Positions 32,698-43,503 of a stretch of DNA of 64,000 nt are shown in pieces. Position numbers and translations under genes: made by a program. A model generated the notes under the pieces. That model did not search any database and was not told the origin of the DNA. It was given only the letters and a program-made list of their open reading frames with translations. Position 1 is the stretch's first letter. Every line of letters begins with the position of its first letter. The stretch is taken from assembly GCA_021014325.1 (NCBI GenBank), contig CM037472.1, forward strand, positions 7,316,001 through 7,380,000, in the 5' to 3' direction. Source of the stretch: Plazaster borealis (taxonomy: Eukaryota > Echinodermata > Asteroidea > Forcipulatida > Labidiasteridae).

Positions 32698-33654
32698 GTA
32701 GTTGTTCACACCATGTAAGAAAAACAATGCAAACATGGCAAACATCCATTTCACTTTTTAATGCACATTCATCTTGGGCCCACATCTGGAAAGTTTCTCT
32801 TGTTACTTCAAGCTTATACATGTAAGTTATATTGCTGTTAGTTCAATTATTTTTGGAGTAATATTAGTATAGTCCTATTACTAGGTTGCCTGTTTGTACT
32901 TTACTTTGTGAACACAACTCACAAATCTGATGAAGATTTTGTCACAAAACTTCGATGGAGCGTTAGGGCCTACCCTTGAGATTAGGCAACTTGAGAATTT
33001 TTTTTAAGTAAACAGGTCAAATGTCAAGGTCACAGTGCTCAGGTATAGGAACATGGTTTGTGGATATCTTTGGTTAGTTAGAATTTACCAGGGCTAAGAG
33101 GTTTCACCAGCATTGCTGTCAGGGTGTAAAATTTAGCCCAAAAAGGTGCTCGGACAAAATGAAATATAACAGTCATTTTTGTTCTACCATTATCAGCTTT
33201 TGTTCTGCCATTATCAGCTTTTGATCTGCCATAAAAAGTGAATGTTGATGAGTTGTTACTGTATGTACATGTACATGCACTTGAAGTGTCCCGGATACCC
33301 AAACAAACTTCTAACTCAGCACCTGCGTTCCTCAGCGGTTCCAATGGTCGATGAGTCCGCAGAGCTGCAGTGGTGATCATAAATACTTTTTTATATTAAA
33401 TGAGCTGTACTCCACAGTAACCGACCGGTTGCTCCATGGAGGCGCTGCCATATTCATGTTTATTAACGTAAAACTGATCTAGTTGCAGACCTGCCATGTT
33501 GCTACAGGGTCTTTTGCTATCAACGGATTAAAAAGTCAGCAGATTTCTGCAAAGAAGCTGCAGTCTGGAACAGCTTGGAAGATTTGACAAGAGGCCTAAG
33601 TAATGTCAGACTTAATTTAAAGTCTGTTTTGTTGGTTGTTCAGCAGAGAGTTCA
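32698..33654. other. No gene seen
   Basis: Includes a small direct repeat TTTTGTTCTRCCATTATCAG (about 33177-33225, two to three copies). No exon or element end was recognised. Confidence 0.45.
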
Positions 33655-33927
33655 GTGACTAGGGGCAAGGGGAGCATTTACAAAATAACAGACGCTTCGG
33701 CCGTTTTAGCTTGCTCTCTCTTGTGCAGCATGCTTGTGCTGGTCGGACTTGGCATGATCAAGAATGTTGGTAGTCCTTACAGAGTCTGCTCCACTGATCC
33801 ACTTTTCGCTAAAATTCTTCCTTCCGATGATCCTTTGCTGACATTTAGCAACATTTCACTGTATCACAACTTTCGTACCTCAATCGGTTTCAGTCTCGCA
33901 CACATTCACTTATGTTTGGACAAATAG
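33655..33927 (+). CDS. Hypothetical 90-codon frame with a hydrophobic segment
   Basis: Unrecognised plus-strand frame. It starts at a non-ATG codon, and the first ATGs are internal, so its start is uncertain. Residues about 15-34 form a hydrophobic run (AVLACSLLCSMLVLVGLGMI) that could be a signal or membrane anchor; the rest shows no motif. Its position after a possible 5' UTR and its leader-like character resemble the 5' ends of the two 2A-bearing LINEs here. No 2A motif or endonuclease follows, so it might be a 5' LINE scrap or a chance frame. Confidence 0.2.
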   Translation: MTRGKGSIYKITDASAVLACSLLCSMLVLVGLGMIKNVGSPYRVCSTDPLFAKILPSDDPLLTFSNISLYHNFRTSIGFSLAHIHLCLDK

Positions 33928-34139
33928 GGAAAGTTGTCGGAAAGTGTCCAATGTCTGACCGTAATTTCACACTCTTCACTGTATTACCTGTTAGTTACCT
34001 GTTAGTCAGAACAGGTTTTGTTTTCGTCAAGATTTTTATTATTTAAGTTGTTCCAACATATATTCAGTCAGAATAGCATTGTTTCTGTCAAGATTATTAT
34101 TTATTACTTTTTCATCAAACACAGTATGCAAAAGAAAGA

Positions 34140-34765
34140 TCACATTTTCCTTTGTGCCGATAACTCCTCGAGTCGGGCTTTGTCCCATAGCTTTAGATCT
34201 TGAGGGTCTTTCGCAGGATCCTCCCTGTTCTCAAAAGCGCCGCCTTCTGTTGTAGATCTACCCTCACAGTTGTCCCAATCTGATCTACATAAAAAATGTA
34301 GATGTTTCTCCAATGCCTTTGGACTTGTGCCAAGTGCTCCAACTGCCACAGGGACCACTTTCACTTTCACCTGCTATCTTACGAAGTTCCCTGGCCAAGT
34401 CTTTGTAACTTCTTGATTTTTTTCCATCTTCGATGAGGCTATACCCTCATATTACCTGGCACAGTTATGTCAATGAGATGACGCATCTTCTTTGTCTTAT
34501 GTATCTATAACATGATCAGTCTAATGTTGAAGTCCCAGAGGACCTTGACCTGGTTGGTCTCTAGAACTTTCTCTTGAACATGGTCATATCATTTAGCAAG
34601 CACTTGGACAACACATTTGCTACACAGATCCCAGTGAATCATCTTGGCCAACTTGTTATGTCTTCCTTTGTACTCCATCTGGGGCATCATACTACATTCA
34701 CTGACAATAATTATGAAGTACAGTCTCTTCTGCCTTATTACACATTCTACAAATACATGTAGCAG
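34140..34765 (-). pseudogene. LINE C-terminal remnant
   Basis: The minus strand contains the C-terminal tail common to a class of invertebrate LINE proteins: a CRMCNK-ETVLH-like zinc-ribbon block (about 34700-34760), a WDFNI-type block (about 34530), then KVKVVPVAVGALGTSPKALEK (34290-34370). Frames change repeatedly and no RT core is present. This VPVVVGALG-type tail is usually far from the catalytic domains, so only a 5'-truncated copy landed here. Confidence 0.55.
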
Positions 34766-34784
34766 AGACGTTTGCTTTCTTGAT

Positions 34785-35165
34785 GCTTGCCTTCATTACA
34801 TTTGTCCTTGGAGACAGGTGAAGGAGCATGCAACATCATGTCAGGAGCGGAGGAGAACTTGCTAAAAATTGCACAAAAGTACACAAAGGCAGATGAAGTT
34901 GGGTCGAAGGAGTACAAAAGTGAGAAGAAAGCTAGGAAAGACACCAAGATTGGATGCACCATTTAAGAAGTTACAAGCTGTGAGCTGCGAGCTGCAAGTC
35001 CTGGAATCGGTTAAAGAGCGGAATGCCTTCATTACATTTGGCCTTGGAGACAGGCCACAGTAATCAACCCCTCAGTTTTCTTCTTCAGTTCTCTGCTCTT
35101 AACAGATTCCAAGACTTGCAGCTCGCAACTTCTTTGGTGCACCAATCTTGGTGTCTTTCCAAAAG
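34785..35165. repeat. Mixed direct and inverted duplication
   Basis: A direct repeat (GCCTTCATTACATTTG, continuing CCTTGGAGACAGG) occurs at about 34790 and 35025. An inverted pair links 34930-35015 with 35085-35162: GAAAGACACCAAGATTGG versus its complement, and GAGCTGCAAGTC-TGGAATC versus its complement. The block can fold back. This may be two inverted copies of a small element or a rearranged gene fragment. Confidence 0.65.
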
Positions 35166-35169
35166 CAAT

Positions 35170-36051
35170 TCTTTTGATGCACCAATATCAGAGCAGACAA
35201 TGACAATTGCCATAAATTATATCAAATTTATAAACAAAACATTTGCTTACCAAAAAGGCACCCACCCCCCACCTTGTGCCTTACGGTGCTCAACAAACCA
35301 TGGAGATAGAAAATACAGCAGCAAGATTGAACAGCATGACGCCAGCGAGTTGAGCGTGCCAATTTTCGTTCATTCATTGTGCAGGATTATTCTGTTATTT
35401 ATAAGTAGTTTTGCCAATGCTGCCAAATTTTAGCAGATTTATTGAAGATTAAAACAAAAATATTATAATTTTCCATAAATATAGTCCTCAACTAAATTAA
35501 ATAACCTGAAATTCTTTAAATGTTTGATCTCTACTACCGCGCTTATTGTTATATTTTAAAGGTAAAATGACTGGGCGAATGTGATTGCTGAAAAGATCAT
35601 GCACAGAGGGTTTTTTGGCATTTCTGATTGATCAACCTCTGTATAGCCCTTTCGTATTAAATCTAAAATCCAATCAAGAACTCCCTCAGCCCAGCCTCCA
35701 CCTATCCAGTGGCAGTCAACTGGCCAGCAACAGACCAAAAATCTGACACGAATCAATTCGCTCAAAGATTTGTGCCCACCCCAAAGCCGCGAATTTGAGT
35801 AGATTCGCATGGCATTACTGGCAATCAGAAGTAAGTATACATCATGTCTTAAGTTTGCCCACCACACACTGATGTGCTCACAACTTGGCTGAGTTTTATA
35901 GATAAATTGCAGTCATAAATAGGATGAAATCTGGCTCTGTACTCTACATGAACTTTGCCAATAGACACAAACACAATGCACACTTTTTCATCTGACTGCT
36001 GACGTACATGTATGTGACGCACAGGTTTTTAATGATATCGACAATTGTTCA
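35170..36051. other. No gene; repeat fragment shared with 56.4 kb
   Basis: The stretch 35648-35725 (CCCTTTCGTATTAAATC, CCTCAGCCCAGCCTCCA) resembles 56378-56440 in the same order, so both are copies of a dispersed repeat. Nothing else could be identified. Confidence 0.45.
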
Positions 36052-36204
36052 TAGACTACTTCGCAAATACTCCGTGCGCATGCGTTAGCCGTGGAATGAG
36101 GTGCATGCTGGTCTAGTTAGCTATCAAAATGTGTCGCTAACTAGACCAGCATGCACCTCATTTTACGGCAAATGACCGCGTACTGAGTATTTGCGAAAAG
36201 TCTA
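36052..36204. mobile_element. 153-bp MITE, family A, with perfect 26-bp fold-back
   Basis: Ends TAGACTACTTCGCAAATACT and complement of AGTATTTGCGAAAAGTCTA pair it with the copy at 8147-8359. Inside, 36096-36121 is the exact reverse complement of 36136-36161, with a 14-nt spacer. The 8-kb copy has only one such arm, so this copy gained or retained an internal fold-back. Confidence 0.75.
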
Positions 36205-37149
36205 TTAAAATTTAAACGTGTCATCTTGTGTCCAAAGTTGTGATTATTTTTGCCAATATTCATGACCAAATATACAACTTGGGCCAAAATAGTTGTCAAT
36301 ATTCTCGGCTTGGGCCACAAGTCAATTATTTTGTTGTAAATATTGGCATCAATATTACCAACTTGTGCACATTTCATAAATAATGCCGTCAATATTTACG
36401 ACATAATTTAGTGCACAAGTCGTGAAATTTGTCATGAATATTGGCGTCAATATTTATGTTTGATGTCCCTTCAAGGCCACCATAAAAATCCCCAACCTTT
36501 CGCCATACTGAAGCATTAAATGCGCCTGGGTTTGAAGTAATGCATGCAAATAGATTATTAATTTGTTTTAATGGTTGACTAAATCTCACAAATCTTTTGT
36601 GAAACCTTTGTTAAAACGAAATATTAAAATTTGTACGAACGAATGAATAAAGCATGTTTGCACGTTATTAAACCAGGTGGACAAATTATTAATTCATTCC
36701 TAAGTGATCGTGCGAATGGATTGTAATTCCCTGTAAGGAAAAACCTTGCAGATGGTTTATTGAACTGTTCAAAAACAGATCAATAATTTGTTCAAACCGA
36801 TTACTGAACCGTGCAAACAGATTATTGTTTCGTTCAACTGTCACTGATTACTTAACCATGCAAATTTTAATTTGCATGGAGAATTACTTGAATGTGTGAA
36901 TGGTATTTTATTCAATTGGATAACTATATTAAACTTTCAAATGAAAAAAATGTGCAAAATGTTTAGTTCAAACGAATGGATAACTATCAAACCTAACTAC
37001 AAATAGTTCATTAAATTGTTTAAATGGATTATTAATTTGTTCGATAACATTATTAAATCATGCGAAAGATTATTGATTTGTTTGAATCATGCATTTTTAA
37101 AAATATAAAAAATTATGCAAGTTTGTCCTAAACAATGCTAGGAGCCAGT
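36205..37149. repeat. AT-rich degenerate short repeats
   Basis: Two repeat textures: GTCAATATT/AACTTG(T/G)GCC words around 36240-36450, and a roughly 25-bp unit around TTATTAATTTGTTCAAA at about 36590-37090, with many diverged copies. No gene is supported. Confidence 0.45.
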
Positions 37150-37885
37150 CTTGGTAAGGGGCTACAAGAAGACAAATATTTAAGATGAAAGTAACTCAGG
37201 GGAGCTGAAGGTAGGAATTGATATTCCTCTTTTAAAATAGTCTACATTGTAGGATGGAGGGAAACATGCACCAGGCAAGGAGTTCCAAAGAAATGCAGTC
37301 TGTACGGTGGAATAAAAATGTTGGAATGGCTCTTCGTTCTTCATCTCAGTAAAGCAGATGTGTATGGGTGAGAAGAAGCAGAAAGCTTGGTTTCACACTC
37401 AAACATCCTGATAGGATGAACCAGGTCAGAAACAATGGTGGCACATTTACCATGAAAATATCTGTAGAAAAGACAGAGGCTGGCTACAGACCTACATATA
37501 CATGTATGGTGGGAAAGAGGATGTAACGTTGATCCCAACACTTCACCAACAAGATTAACAACATGCTTCTGCACTCTATCTACAGTAGTAAAGATAAATG
37601 ACAGGCAGAAGCTCCAGCCCAATTGTGACAACAGTACTCCATTAAGGGACGTATAGTTGTCTTATAAAGGCAGAGAGTAGCATCAGGAGGTAAGAACTTC
37701 CGAGCTCGATAAAGACAACCACATCGCATAGAAGCACTTTTTGCAATGCCTGAGATAACCTCTCCTAACTGGCATTAGTGGTTGGCAAGTCCAAGATGGC
37801 GAAAATCTGATACCCCAGGCAAAGTCCATGGGCCCATATGAATGGATGGAAATGTATCATCTCTAGAGCGAGACAGAGACAGTAA

Positions 37886-39420
37886 ATAATAATAATAACT
37901 AGAGATAGTGATTGTGAACAATCACAGAGCTGTTCCGGTTATTTTTGTTAATTTCAAGCCTTCTAAGCTAACATCTCATTTTTTGAGCTTCCTGTTTAGA
38001 CTGGAAGTAAAGGTTAAAATCAGGTTATTTTTTAAAATAAAATGTCGCAATTGTTGCAAGCTACAATACAACACAGACATTACAACTTTGTGACATGTGG
38101 TTCAGGAGATATTATTATCTCAAGTTTTGAGCTTCCTGTTTAGACCGGAAATTAAGGTCATTGTTTTAAATAAAATGTCTTAAGTTTTCTTAGTCTACAA
38201 TACAACACAAACATTACAAATTTTTGACATGTGGTTCGGGAGATATGATGTTTTCAATATTTGAACTTCCTGTTTGGACTGGAAGTAAATGTCAAAGTGG
38301 GGTCATCTTGGTTAAGAAAATTTCGCAATTGTTAAAAGTTACCATACAAAACTATGTATGACTTTTGGTTCAGGAGATATGATTTTTTGAGTAATAAACT
38401 TTGAATTACCGTAATTTGACACCTGATGAAATATGTTTTTAGTACTAACAAATTTGATCAGGAACACAATGATTTTCAACTTATTCAAATTTAATTTATT
38501 TGAAAAATATTGCCTTTTTTACCAGCAAAATACAACATTTATAGCACAACAAGTGACGTCATGATGACGTGACGGGTAATGTTAAGCCAGAACTAACATC
38601 TACTATACAAGACACGTCCATAACTGAAAAAAGTTTGAGGATCAGATGTAAACTTCTTAAGATATGACAGAAACAAATTTGGCTAATTAAATATTCACAC
38701 CACTATCACGTGAATAATTAATTAAGATTGTTTGTCAATAATATTTAAGGATTACTTCTTGGCGACTTGGTCCTAGCTCTATGACTGAGGTAAGTCCCAT
38801 TCTTGACAGGCTTTTACAATTAGTGAACCATATTCCAGGCTAACTGATTACTTGTAGGTGACTGAACCTAATCAAATAAGCACAGCGTTGTAGCAACGGT
38901 TTGTGTTTTGAACCACCTAAACGTTTCTAAAACAATTTTTTTTTTTACACAAAAAGAAAATCCGCCTACAAATGACGTCATGATGACGTGACGAAAAATG
39001 TTAGAACAGATTTTACAATACGAGACGTCCAATAACTGAAAAAAGTTTGAAGATCAGATGTATATTTCTTGAGATATGGTGGTAACAAGATTGACTAATT
39101 AATTATTCACACGGCTGTCACTTGAATAGTTAATTAAGAATTTTAATTGAATTACATCTAAATTTTAAATCAGGGCATAAGCTTTAATATGGATTTGATT
39201 TGTCTACCTTTGATAATTCTAAGAGGGACATATGGCTTATGAAAGAGACAAGGTTAAAGTCAATACGATTTTAGGGAAAAAAAGAATAATAATAGAAGTC
39301 AATAAAAATCTCGATGATTACAATAGCTGTTCCGAACTACCACGTCGGAACAGCTAATAAGACTTGTAATGCGCACATATCCACCCTGCTGGGTGTTCAA
39401 GGCGCAGTAGTTTAGTTTTC
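37886..39420 (-). mobile_element. 5'-truncated L2-like LINE tail, itself interrupted
   Basis: The complement of 39358-39410 is identical over about 50 bp to the 3' end of the intact L2-like LINE at 20932-20984 (CTGCGCCTTGAACACCCAGC and onward to CAAGTCTTA). Its repeat tail (TAA units) is split: a few bases at 39358-39361 and the rest at 37886-37898. A dead-on-arrival copy of roughly 75 bp thus landed in the CR1/Jockey-like LINE before the Helitron-like element entered its tail. Confidence 0.75.
37899..39357 (+). mobile_element. Helitron-like non-autonomous element, both ends present
   Basis: Starts CTAGAGATAG, followed by a short hairpin GATTGTGAACAATC and the word AGAGCTGTTCCGG. It ends in a hairpin AGCTGTTCCGA...TCGGAACAGCT and CTAA at 39354-39357, followed by host T. 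The GCTGTTCC word near the 5' end recurs in the terminal hairpin, as in Helentron-type Helitrons. The interior (about 1.46 kb) has tandem units with GAGCTTCCTGTTTAGACYGG and two diverged copies of a block containing TGACGTCATGATGACGTGAC (38555, 38969). No replicase frame. Confidence 0.6.
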
Positions 39421-40062
39421 TTTGGGTTAAAGGTTACTAGCCAATTTTTCCCCCACTTCAGCACATTCTTTACGTCATTATTCAATGAGACATCCACCTC
39501 ACAGTGAGAAGTGTTGGAAGAGTTAGGGAAACACACAGTATTTTAGGTTCGAATCATCAGCATACATGGCCAGCTGAGACAAAACTTCATCGGGCAAATC
39601 ATTAATGTAAACAAGAAAGGGAGTAGGACCAAGTAATGAGCCCTGTGGAACACCAGAATTGATAGAACGGATAGGAGAAGATTGACCCTCAAGGACAACC
39701 TTGAACTTGCGGTTGGAAAGGAAAGCAGAGATTATAGATAACATTCTGCCTGACACACCATATGACTGAAGCTTGTGGAGCAGGCCAGTATGCCATACTT
39801 TGTCGAAGGCCTTGGAGATGTCCAATGCTACAATACGAGCCTCACCCCTGCCATCTAAGGCCCCACTAAAATGATATGTAATTAGGGCAAGAACATCACT
39901 GGGTGAGCAGGAATGGCGAAAGCCGAACTGACAGTCAGTTAGAAGGTCATTGCCCTCCAGGTGTCCAAGGAGCTTGATTAATAAAGCATTCAAAGATCTG
40001 CACATATATATATTGAATAGCTTAGCAAGAATAGGTAAAAGTTCTGAGGAACACATTTCCAA

Positions 40063-40323
40063 AACAATGTTGTACCGATTATTAAATTGTTACTGATTTC
40101 TGATGATTTTAAGGGTTTTAAGAATATAAAGTTCAGGGTCATGAAAAGGCAGTATACTTGTATTTTCAGGCTTTCATAGGAAGACATCACATGGGGATAA
40201 GTCTCAGTGTGCAATGTTGTAAGTTATGAAAAAACGAAGTATCAAAAACATGTTTTTCGTCATATGATCTTCTTACGTACCGGAACAGTCTGTGATTGTT
40301 AGTTACAATCACGTTAGATCTAG
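40063..40323 (-). mobile_element. Helitron-like 5' end fragment
   Basis: Reading leftward from 40323: CTAGATCTAACGTGATTGT, a hairpin (GTGATTGT/ACAATCAC), then ACAGACTGTTCCGG. This matches the 5' end architecture of the 37899-39357 element. The remainder down to the LINE at 40062 is unassigned and no 3' end was found, so this is a fragment. Confidence 0.5.
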
Positions 40324-40418
40324 TTTTTTAAAGGTCTACAATGTAGTATGCATGTGTAGTAGTTTAGTATAGTAAATCAAAACTAAAACACTCAATTGAG
40401 TTACTGTTTAAAATCAGT

Positions 40419-40795
40419 TTAAAGGCACTGAACATGTTCGGAAATTGTCAAAGACCAGTGTTCTCACTTGGTGAATCCCAACTTATGCATAAAATAACAA
40501 GCCTGTGAAAATTTGGGCTCAATTGGTCATCGAAGTTGCAAGAAAATGATGAAAGAAAAAACACCCTTGTTGTACAAATTTGTGTGCTTTCAGATGATAG
40601 GAATAAAAACTTCTTGCAAGAAGTATTTATTATTTTAATGAGAAATTACCTCTTTCTCAAAACTACGTTACTTCAGAGGGAGTCGTTTCCTACAATGTTT
40701 AAATACTATCAACAGCTCTCCGTTGCTTGTTACCAAGTAAGTTTTTACGCTAATATTTGTTTTGAGTCATTACCAAATGTGTACGATACCTTTAA
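40419..40795. mobile_element. 377-bp TTAA-bounded MITE
   Basis: Left end TTTAAAGGCACTGAACA and right end ending ACGATACCTTTAAA are imperfect complements. TTAA lies at 40419-40422 and 40792-40795. Internal words such as GGGCTCAATTGGTCATCGAA and ACTACGTTACTTCAGAGGGA belong to a family I recall as very abundant in echinoderms (memory, not verified). The plus frame inside (40536-40880) is not a gene. Confidence 0.65.
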
Positions 40796-41241
40796 ACAAA
40801 TTGTAGCTGGTTGTTGGATATATTCTGATTCCTTAAAAGTTTATTTAACCAGACATTTTGGTAGAACCAAGTGTGTTTAAGGTAATTTTTGTAAATATGT
40901 GTAACTGTTTGCACAAATGTGATCAAAAATATTTGCGACTTCTTCACAGCATTTTGACTTGGAGCAATCATCCCTAAAACCCCCAAAACAACAACAAAAT
41001 AACAAAACAAAACAAAATAAAGACTAGACATAATTGCATTTGTGCACAAATGCAGAGCTGTTTCGTTAATTTTTTCAAATTAATCAAGTGAATATGAAAG
41101 TGTTGTAGTGTGTACATAATCAACTTTTGTTAAAACAAAAACTTATGTCTAGTTTTATTTAATTGTTTTCCTAACAGTTTTTCTAGTACCCCTTGAGTGG
41201 TTGCTTTTCGTATAGAATATCTCTTATTTTTGCAAAAAGTC
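40796..41241. other. No gene; third Helitron-like 5' end
   Basis: CTAGACATAATTGCATTTGT starts at 41024 and is followed by a palindrome GCATTTGTGCACAAATGC and GAGCTGTTTCG, the same layout as the two other Helitron-like 5' ends. What follows is cut by the next MITE at 41242. Nothing else is supported. Confidence 0.45.
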
Positions 41242-41952
41242 AATAGACTGTGCAAGTCTCGCACGTATCAGAACAAGAAAACACGTCAAACGAAGAACTT
41301 TGTTTTTTCTAAAAATCAAATCTTTGTTTTAAATTTTATCTAATGACAAACTCTGAACAACAAAAATACTCATTACATGTTTATATAATCAGTTTTAGTT
41401 TTTATAATAAATACACAAATAATGTGTTAATTATTATTGAAACCTAATTAAAACTCTGGGACAAGGATGCTTATTTGATCTTAACTTTTCAGAAACCCCT
41501 TACGCGGATTCGCGAAGGTCACACCGGCGTAAAATTAAGGCTTGACGCAGTTTATAGAGGACGCTGACGCCTCAACAATCATAGACTGCAATGAAAAGGC
41601 CTCGCGTTGCAATTACAGCATCTGGGGATTATCATCGCGCATCCAAAACAAGCGTTTACATAAGTTTTGTGATCGGAGGTGAGCACAAAATTCTTAGTTT
41701 TTTGCAGTAACCGGAAGCTGAGGTCAAGTTTAATTCTCGGGTTTTCTTCGTTATTATTGTTGAATTGATTTTACTTTTATATTTTTATAACTAAGTATTA
41801 CATTCCCAACAACATATTTATTTCTCATGGTCATAAACCACGTTAAACTAAAATAATTGACAAAACAAAATCTTGCCCACGTAAATCTCCATATGGTTGG
41901 GACCACAATGGTCCTGGAAGTTCAAATATGCGCGAGACTTGCACAGTCTATT
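41242..41952. mobile_element. 711-bp MITE, family B
   Basis: Ends AATAGACTGTGCAAGTCTCG and its complement at 41933-41952 define the element. A second copy lies inverted at 58518-59220; both share CCATATGGTTGGGACCACAA-type sequence near one end and ACGCAGTTTATAGAGGAC in the interior. No transposase. The ends resemble family A (TAGACT start), perhaps a related superfamily. Confidence 0.75.
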
Positions 41953-42596
41953 GAAAGTGTTCTTCCAGCTAACAACCGGATTCATGGATTGTACTGGGAA
42001 TTAGCCATTGTTTTCAACTGTTGACAATTACTGAAAACCTATACTACTATAAAAATGTACAAAAGTCATCAAAATCACAAACCTCACAGCCACACTATAA
42101 TTACAAATTATTAGTAAGTTCACAAGGGGAAACTGACTGGGTAAATTATTACGGTGAGTTCTGATTCCCAAGCCAGAATACTGCAGTATGTTCACACAAC
42201 AGGGGCCAATATGAATATGAAAATGGAGACACAATATAAATCAAGATTTACTGTATCATTGAGTACCGCTGGGATCAACTTGTATAATGTACAACAGCAC
42301 ATGTACATGTATGGTGCATTGGTGATCCATGGTACTTTTGCTTTTAACAGAGAATCAGTCAAGATTGTGCGCAATATTAATGAGTATCTCTTAGAAAAAA
42401 ACCCAACTCAAATACTTATTCAAAAATACCTTGGAAGCACTTATTGCTCCCTCTTTCAGTGCAATTTAATTGCAGATCTACATGTACCAGTAATAAACAC
42501 ACTTCGACACTGATGGCTCCAAATGTGACTTGCTGTAGTGTAAGGTAAATTACACTAAAAACTCTGGTACCTAGTACAACAACATAGCGTTGGTAA
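41953..42596. other. No gene seen
   Basis: The plus-strand frame 42154-42513 (119 codons, non-ATG start) has no recognised domain and no splice-flanked structure; it is left uncalled. Confidence 0.4.
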
Positions 42597-42628
42597 CATA
42601 CTATTCAGGCACCCGCCTGAATAGTATG
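42597..42628. repeat. Perfect 14-bp hairpin with ACCC loop
   Basis: CATACTATTCAGGC (42597-42610) is the exact complement of 42615-42628, with a 4-nt loop. It could be the core of a fold-back or a cruciform-prone site; no RNA gene signals were seen around it. Confidence 0.8.
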
Positions 42629-42913
42629 GTATGCTGACAAAATGTATGCGTACGTGTAAGTACAGCAGAACCTGACTATTTTTGCATGCGAAATACTGTC
42701 GTCTGTTAGGTTCTCTGTGCTTGAATGTGATTTTTCAGGGTTAAGGACTAAAATTAAGGCTTGTGGTATCCACCATTTTCGGATTCAGCATCCCCAAATT
42801 AGGTAAATTACAAACTTGTACTAAAAAATACCGCTTGATGTTACTTTTTTTTAAATCTGGCCTATTCTATCTGAACCATAAAAATGTAAATGTGTAACTG
42901 GACAATCTGTCGG

Positions 42914-43277
42914 TTAAAGGAACATTACAGAATTGGTTTTTGCTCACAAAACAGTGTAAGCACTTTATATAATCCACCATATACATAAACTGACAAACCT
43001 GTAGAAGTTTGAGATCGATCGGCCATCTGGGTCACAAGAAAATAGTGAAAAACCGATTACACATTTGCATGTGTTATACAATGCATGAATAAAACGCTCA
43101 TGAGCGATAAACTCCAATCGGAAATTAGTTTTATTTATTTCTCTTAAAATATGGCATTTCAGACAGAAATATTTCTAGGGATGTTTTCTACTATCATCAT
43201 CATTAGACCGTGTAAGTTTATGTAAATCTGTGATCTTAAAGAAAATTTTAATTACCAGTTCTGTGACGTTCCTTTAA
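42914..43277. mobile_element. 364-bp TTAA-bounded MITE
   Basis: TTAAAGGAACATTACAGAAT at the left (from 42914) pairs with the right end ACAGTTCTGTGACGTTCCTTTAA-type sequence finishing at 43277. TTAA is found at both borders. It shares the TTAAAGG(G/C/A) start with the elements at 26054 and 40419, suggesting one superfamily. No coding capacity. Confidence 0.7.
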
Positions 43278-43369
43278 CCATGTAACGGGCACAGGCTTTG
43301 AACCAAGCAAGACATACATTTGGTTTAAAGAATACGGTCTTACTCTTATGTGTGGTTGTGTGGTTCAGT

Positions 43370-43503
43370 CTATGGCAGAGACATGCTCATGGCCTGTGCC
43401 CTGAGAGCGGCGATGCTATGCACGTTGGATGACGTGGAGTCCTCCTGGACTGTGTCTTCCTCCTTTCTTCTCAGCACTGTGTTGTCAAACCATCCAGAGC
43501 CCC
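43370..43503 (-). CDS. Possible last exon of a paired-like homeobox gene (OAR-like tail)
   Basis: On the minus strand a GC-rich patch of about 130 bp inside AT-rich DNA encodes LRRKEEDTVQEDSTSSNV, then HSIAALRAQAMSMSLP and a stop at 43370. SIAALR followed by a basic/Ala stretch near the C-terminus is the hallmark of the OAR motif that ends many paired-like homeodomain proteins. The context (acidic/Ser linker, stop soon after) fits. Codon choice also looks host-like. No homeodomain exon was found on the minus strand to the right. The acceptor site is unclear: an AACACAG near 43480 is the best candidate. It could also be a chance frame. Confidence 0.3.

Larger units (their letters stand above)
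37150..40062 (-). pseudogene. LINE (CR1/Jockey-like), split by nested insertions
   Basis: Read leftward, 40062-39523 encodes an RT palm: DCQFGFRHSCSPSD, LDISKAFDKVWHTGLL, SGVPQGSLLGP and the catalytic box MYADDSNLKY. A shifted frame (39536-39421) adds the WGKNWLVTFNPKKTKLL thumb block. The protein resumes at about 37885 with SRSRDDTFPSIHMG and runs to about 37340 with the C-terminal VASLCLFYRYFHG region. Between the two halves lie an L2 tail fragment and a Helitron-like element. Frameshifts and stops make it inactive. The endonuclease half is missing. Confidence 0.75.

Noticed and set aside
42154..42513. 119-codon plus-strand frame
   Set aside because: No ATG at the start, no domain, and an equally open opposite-strand frame.
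43127..43140. AATAAA on the minus strand as poly(A) signal for the OAR-like exon
   Set aside because: The signal lies inside a TTAA-bounded MITE and cannot be taken as host evidence.
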